DNA of 64,000 bases from NCBI GenBank assembly GCA_043743335.1, contig JAYTWR010000174.1, positions 1 through 64,000 of the forward strand, in the 5' to 3' direction. The stretch's first letter is position 1. Every line of letters starts with the position of its first letter. Made by a program: the position numbers and the translations under genes. The notes beneath the pieces were generated by a model that was not told where the DNA came from, made no database searches, and worked only from the letters and a program-made list of their open reading frames with translations. Of this stretch, positions 61,195-64,000 are shown piece by piece. Origin of the DNA: UBA5216 sp043743335. Its GTDB lineage: Bacteria > Pseudomonadota > Gammaproteobacteria > Burkholderiales > SG8-41.

Positions 61195-61198
61195 GCGG

Positions 61199-61378
61199 CT
61201 ACGGCGCGCCGCGTTTCACCCCTTCAAAAATCAGAAAATATTGATTCGGCAGAAAAGCGTGTTCTTCCGCGAGGGTGTAGCCCGCGCGTTGCATTTCTTG
61301 CTTGACGATATCGGGCGCGACGCGCGCCTTGGGCGGCGCTCCTTCGGGGGAATTCATGCGGAAATCGATGATGAAAAG
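61199..61378 (-). pseudogene. SAM-dependent methyltransferase, 3' fragment
   Basis: The minus strand encodes, in one frame, LFIIDFRMNSPEGAPPKAR, IVKQEMQRAGYTLAEEH and AFLPNQYFLIF to a stop. This is the C-terminus of class I methyltransferases (the final DSPVGPP-K-R and FLPNQ-FLVF strands). The SAM-binding part is missing; the frame is closed upstream by TAA at 61379-61381, next to an AT-rich element. It is a remnant not listed among long frames. Confidence 0.6.
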
Positions 61379-61382
61379 TTAT

Positions 61383-61413
61383 TTGAAATCATATAGTTAT
61401 AACCTTTAATTAT
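61383..61413. repeat. AT-rich dispersed element at a gene breakpoint
   Basis: TTGAAATCATATAGTTATAA and the following CCTTTAATTATTTT are close to the core (AAATCAATTAGTTAT) with an insertion. It marks the truncated end of the methyltransferase fragment and runs up to the nitroreductase stop codon. Confidence 0.45.
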
Positions 61414-62267
61414 TTTAGGCTGAATTGTTTGTCGCGGATAAACGCACCAAAGTCTGACCGCTCCGGCACGGAATAGTGCCGCGCTTTGTCTTCCGACCAG
61501 CCGTTGAATGGCACGTCGGGGTAGCGCTTCGCGTAGCGTTGTTTGCGCAGCGGAAAGAGTTTGTGACGGCGCTGATCGTAGGCGTCGATTTTTTCGTTGA
61601 TCTTCGCGTCATCGAAGCGGTCGGTGTGTGTGGTGATGTCGAGATTCAGCCGCGCGGTGACGTGGCCTTGCTCCAGCGGGTAGCCCACGCACAGGCCCGC
61701 GATGGGGAATACCGCGTCGGGAAGGCCAAGGATGTCGCTGGTTTCGCGCGGGTGGTTGCGCACGGCGCTGATGGGCACGGTGCCCAAGCCGGCGGCTTCG
61801 GCAGCGCGGAGGAATTGCGCGAGGATGATGCCGGCGTCTACGGCGGCGTTCATGAAGTGATCGAGATGCTCGTTGACGAAAGGCTTGCCGCGCCATTCGC
61901 CGATTTGGCGGATGCGGCGGTTGTTACCGCAAAACACCAGGAACACGGGCGCGTTGTTGATCCAAGCCATATCGGGGATGGAATCGGCGATGGCTTTGAT
62001 TTTGGCGCGGTCGACGACGTGGATGATGTCGGCCTGCTGCAAATCGGATTTGGACGGCGCCGACAGCGCACAGGCGAATAGCAGTTTGAGCAGCGCGGGA
62101 TGAACCGGCTGGGGCGTCCATTTGCGGTGCGAGCTGTGTTCAACCATGCGCCGCAACTCGACTGCACCGTTGTCTGGCAGGTGGGTGGGGGGCGTTAGAG
62201 CCTCGCCAAAGCGGGTTAGTGTGGCTTTTGCGATACGGTCGGCATCGCTGGCGGTGGGCTGGGTCAT
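61410..62267 (-). CDS. Nitroreductase-family protein
   Basis: The 285-residue FMN enzyme has the nitroreductase fold: HSSHRKWTPQPVHPALLKLL, SAPSKSDLQQADIIHV near residue 80, NAAVDAGIILAQFLRAAEA and GLCVGYP. It probably reduces a nitro-aromatic or quinone with NAD(P)H. AGGA lies eight bases before ATG 62267. It diverges from rpsP. Confidence 0.9.
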   Translation of the reverse strand: MTQPTASDADRIAKATLTRFGEALTPPTHLPDNGAVELRRMVEHSSHRKWTPQPVHPALLKLLFACALSAPSKSDLQQADIIHVVDRAKIKAIADSIPDMAWINNAPVFLVFCGNNRRIRQIGEWRGKPFVNEHLDHFMNAAVDAGIILAQFLRAAEAAGLGTVPISAVRNHPRETSDILGLPDAVFPIAGLCVGYPLEQGHVTARLNLDITTHTDRFDDAKINEKIDAYDQRRHKLFPLRKQRYAKRYPDVPFNGWSEDKARHYSVPERSDFGAFIRDKQFSLK

Positions 62268-62290
62268 GGGAATGGTCCTGTGGCTTAGTA

Positions 62291-62316
62291 AAAAATTCAA
62301 TAAAATCAATTAGTTA
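62291..62316 (+). repeat. AT-rich dispersed element, core copy 5
   Basis: ATTCAATAAAATCAATTAGT then TA holds the exact core, between the nitroreductase start and rpsP. Here the final base is G instead of the TG of an ATG. Confidence 0.75.
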
Positions 62317-62386
62317 GTATATAACTCGCCTGTTGCGCCGGGCGTGGTTTGCAGTACAGCCTGCAGCGAGAAACCCTTTGAATTCA

Positions 62387-62416
62387 TTGCGTTTAGGGTC
62401 AAAAGTGTCGTAGAAT
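62387..62416 (+). promoter_or_regulatory. Probable sigma-70 promoter of rpsP-rimM-trmD
   Basis: TTGCGT at 62387-62392 and TAGAAT at 62411-62416 have an 18-base spacer, giving a leader of about 120 bases before rpsP. The leader contains a GCGGTTCAAT tandem pair near 62502-62521. Confidence 0.5.
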
Positions 62417-62541
62417 TACGCCCTTTCGATTTTCGCCCGCGCGCCGGTAGTAATGTTCGTGCAGTTCGTGCAGCCGTTGCACGACATGACGTGAATCCCA
62501 GTGCGGTTCAATGCGGTTCAATGTATGAGGATAGAACTCCC

Positions 62542-62823
62542 ATGGTAGTGATTCGTTTAGCGCGCGGTGGTGCCAAGAAGCGTCCTTTTTTCAACGTGGT
62601 GGTGGCGGATGCCCGTCGCGCCCGTGATGGCCGTTTTATTGAGCGTATCGGATTTTACGACCCCAAGGCCCCAGAAGGCCACGAAACCTTTCGCTTGAAT
62701 CGCGAGCGTTTGGCGCACTGGCAGTCGGTCGGCGCGCAGCCGTCTGACACGGTGAGCCGTCTGGCCAAGCAGTTTGCTGCTGCTGCAACCGCCACCGGGG
62801 CCGCGCCTGCCGCTGCCGCCTGA
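62542..62823 (+). CDS. rpsP: 30S ribosomal protein S16
   Basis: S16 is a small-subunit assembly protein. The 93-residue protein reads MVVIRLARGGAKKRPFFNVV and FYDPKAPEG, standard for the family. It ends in a poly-Ala tail (AAAATATGAAPAAAA) encoded by GC-rich repeats. GAGGA lies 11 bases before the ATG, a long spacing. It heads the rpsP-rimM-trmD operon. Confidence 0.98.
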   Translation: MVVIRLARGGAKKRPFFNVVVADARRARDGRFIERIGFYDPKAPEGHETFRLNRERLAHWQSVGAQPSDTVSRLAKQFAAAATATGAAPAAAA

Positions 62824-62839
62824 ACCGGCCGCAAAGCTG

Positions 62840-63370
62840 GTGGCGATGGGGCACATTAGTGCTCCGTTCGGGATCAAAGGCTGGGTGAGGGTTCAGGTTT
62901 ATAGCGGGAGCGCCAGCGGATTGGCAGATTATCCGACTTGGTGGTTGAGCGATAAAACCGGCAGTAACTGGCGTGAAGTCGAAGTAGAACAAGCGCAGTC
63001 GCAAGGCCCCGATGTGGTGGCCAAGCTGCCCGGATGTGATGATCGTGATGTGGCTGCCGGGTTCAAGGGGCAGACCGTAGCCGTGCCGCGAGAGGCGTTT
63101 CCGCCACCCGCCGCCGGTGAGTACTACTGGGCCGATTTGGTGGGGCTCAAAGTGGGCAATACAGAGGGACTGGATTTTGGTGTCGTGATGGAGATGCTGG
63201 ATACCGGTGCCAATGCAGTAATGGTTGTGCAACAGGTTGTGCAACAAAGTGCGGTTGATGGTACGCGGCGTGGCAACAGCGAGCGATTAATTCCGTTTAT
63301 TGCCAGTGTAATCAAGCGTGTGGATATTGCAGCAGGTGTGATCGAAGTTGACTGGGGTGCGGATTATTAG
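62840..63370 (+). CDS. rimM: Ribosome maturation factor RimM
   Basis: RimM binds S19 and helps 30S assembly. The protein of about 176 residues has the N-terminal GHISAPFGIKGWVRVQVYS block, the PRC-barrel YYWADLVGLKV, and ends in VDIAAGVIEVDWGADY. GTG 62840 is a likely start; ATG 62846 is the next, and the open frame continues upstream into rpsP from a TTG, so the exact start is unsure. A CAACAGGTTGTG duplication occurs in the middle. Confidence 0.95.
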   Translation: MAMGHISAPFGIKGWVRVQVYSGSASGLADYPTWWLSDKTGSNWREVEVEQAQSQGPDVVAKLPGCDDRDVAAGFKGQTVAVPREAFPPPAAGEYYWADLVGLKVGNTEGLDFGVVMEMLDTGANAVMVVQQVVQQSAVDGTRRGNSERLIPFIASVIKRVDIAAGVIEVDWGADY

Positions 63371-63392
63371 ATGTGATTGTCCGTAACAAGGC

Positions 63393-64000
63393 ATGTTGCA
63401 ATTTGATGTAGTGACATTGTTTCCGAAGATGTTCGACGCGATTACCGAGTCGGGCATCAGTGGCAGGGCGTGTGAGCGGCGGGCGTATCAGTTTTTGCCG
63501 TGGAATCCGCGGGATTTCGCGGCCAACGCGCACCGCACGGTGGACGACAGGCCTTACGGCGGTGGCCCCGGCATGGTGATGATGGCCGAGCCGCTGGAAA
63601 AAGCGGTGTACGCAGCGCAGCAGCGGCAGATTAGTGCCGGCGTGACGCGACCGCGCGTGGTGTATATGTCGCCGCAGGGTCGGCCACTGAACCACGCGAC
63701 GGTGATGTCGCTGGCGGCCGAGAAGGGCATTGTGTTGCTGGCAGGGCGCTACGAGGGTGTGGATGAGCGAGTGATCGCGCGGCTCTTGGCGGATGGCGGT
63801 GAGGAAATCTCGATTGGAGATTACGTGTTGTCCGGCGGTGAGTTGGCGGCGATGGTGTTGATGGATAGCGTGATTCGGCAGTTGCCCGGCGTGCTGGGTG
63901 ATGCGCAGTCCGCGCAGCAGGATTCGTTTGTGAGCGGGTTGCTGGATTGCCCGCACTATACGCGGCCTGAGGTGTACGAAGGCAATGCGGTACCGCCGGT
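63393..64000 (+). CDS. trmD: tRNA (guanine-37-N1)-methyltransferase, partial
   Basis: TrmD makes m1G37 in tRNAs that read CNN codons, preventing frameshifts. The first 202 codons are present, including FDVVTLFPKMFDAI, RPYGGGPGMVM, and the SAM trefoil knot blocks LLAGRYEGVDERV and SIGDYVLSGGELA. The gene continues past the window edge. The ATG at 63393 follows AAGG closely, 22 bases after rimM. Confidence 0.97.
   Translation, partial: MLQFDVVTLFPKMFDAITESGISGRACERRAYQFLPWNPRDFAANAHRTVDDRPYGGGPGMVMMAEPLEKAVYAAQQRQISAGVTRPRVVYMSPQGRPLNHATVMSLAAEKGIVLLAGRYEGVDERVIARLLADGGEEISIGDYVLSGGELAAMVLMDSVIRQLPGVLGDAQSAQQDSFVSGLLDCPHYTRPEVYEGNAVPP

Overview
The window is about 64 kb of GC-rich chromosome from a betaproteobacterium, most likely of the Burkholderiales type. 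The clues are four Bug/TctC-type solute receptors, the gene orders cutA-dsbD-aroQ-accB-accC-prmA-DUF3426 and ybgC-tolQRAB-pal-cpoB-queC, and rpsP-rimM-trmD at the right edge. No plasmid, prophage or CRISPR array is seen. Two tRNA genes, Arg(CCG) and Lys(TTT), are present, both with encoded CCA.

Layout: (1) 1-3.7 kb, minus strand: a broken DoxX-like fragment, then an operon of PYROXD2-like oxidoreductase, GDSL lipoprotein esterase and MFS transporter. (2) 3.7-8.4 kb: tRNA-Arg, a membrane cytochrome c with a good sigma-70 promoter, apaH, an acyltransferase, a glycine-zipper lipoprotein, a PfkB kinase and mscL. (3) 8.4-17.5 kb, minus: one long operon (nucleotide-sugar epimerase-like gene, cutA, dsbD, a TlpA-like gene, aroQ, accB, accC, prmA, DUF3426, gcvH, dgkA). 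(4) 17.5-19 kb: ferredoxin reductase and a cysteine-less rhodanese. (5) 19-28 kb: a catabolic cluster headed by an IclR regulator (CaiB/BaiF CoA-transferase, CitE-like lyase, two Bug receptors, Gfo/Idh, NIPSNAP, creatininase family), with a divergent PrpB-like lyase. (6) 28-36 kb: rubredoxin, hemA-prfA-(EamA)-prmC, MmgE/PrpD, a third Bug receptor, and a GDT1-type transporter. (7) 36-46 kb: tRNA-Lys, a YeeE/TsuA transporter, queC, the complete Tol-Pal operon, and an RnfD-like/DUF2330 pair. (8) 46-52 kb: yebC-ruvC-[toxin-antitoxin]-ruvA-ruvB and a HerA-like ATPase. (9) 51.8-54 kb: a decayed zone with an amber-interrupted hydrolase and a dead REP-associated transposase. (10) 54-64 kb: ppk/ppx, a split YeeE/YedE pair with a Bug receptor and FAD oxidoreductase, a methyltransferase remnant, nitroreductase, and rpsP-rimM-trmD.

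The most unusual signal is a family of AT-rich elements of about 20 bp, core AAATCAATTAGTTA and its relatives, scattered at gene starts, gene ends and two gene breakpoints. Five copies are identical over the core, which composition alone does not explain. Two of them supply the ATG of the following gene (dgkA, prmC); diverged copies form the first codons of dsbD, tolB, a DUF2330 gene and a Bug receptor. Short tandem duplications (7-19 bp) are also frequent at gene boundaries. The other notable points are a UPF0175/DUF3368 toxin-antitoxin pair inside the ruv operon and the RnfD-like/DUF2330 membrane pair.
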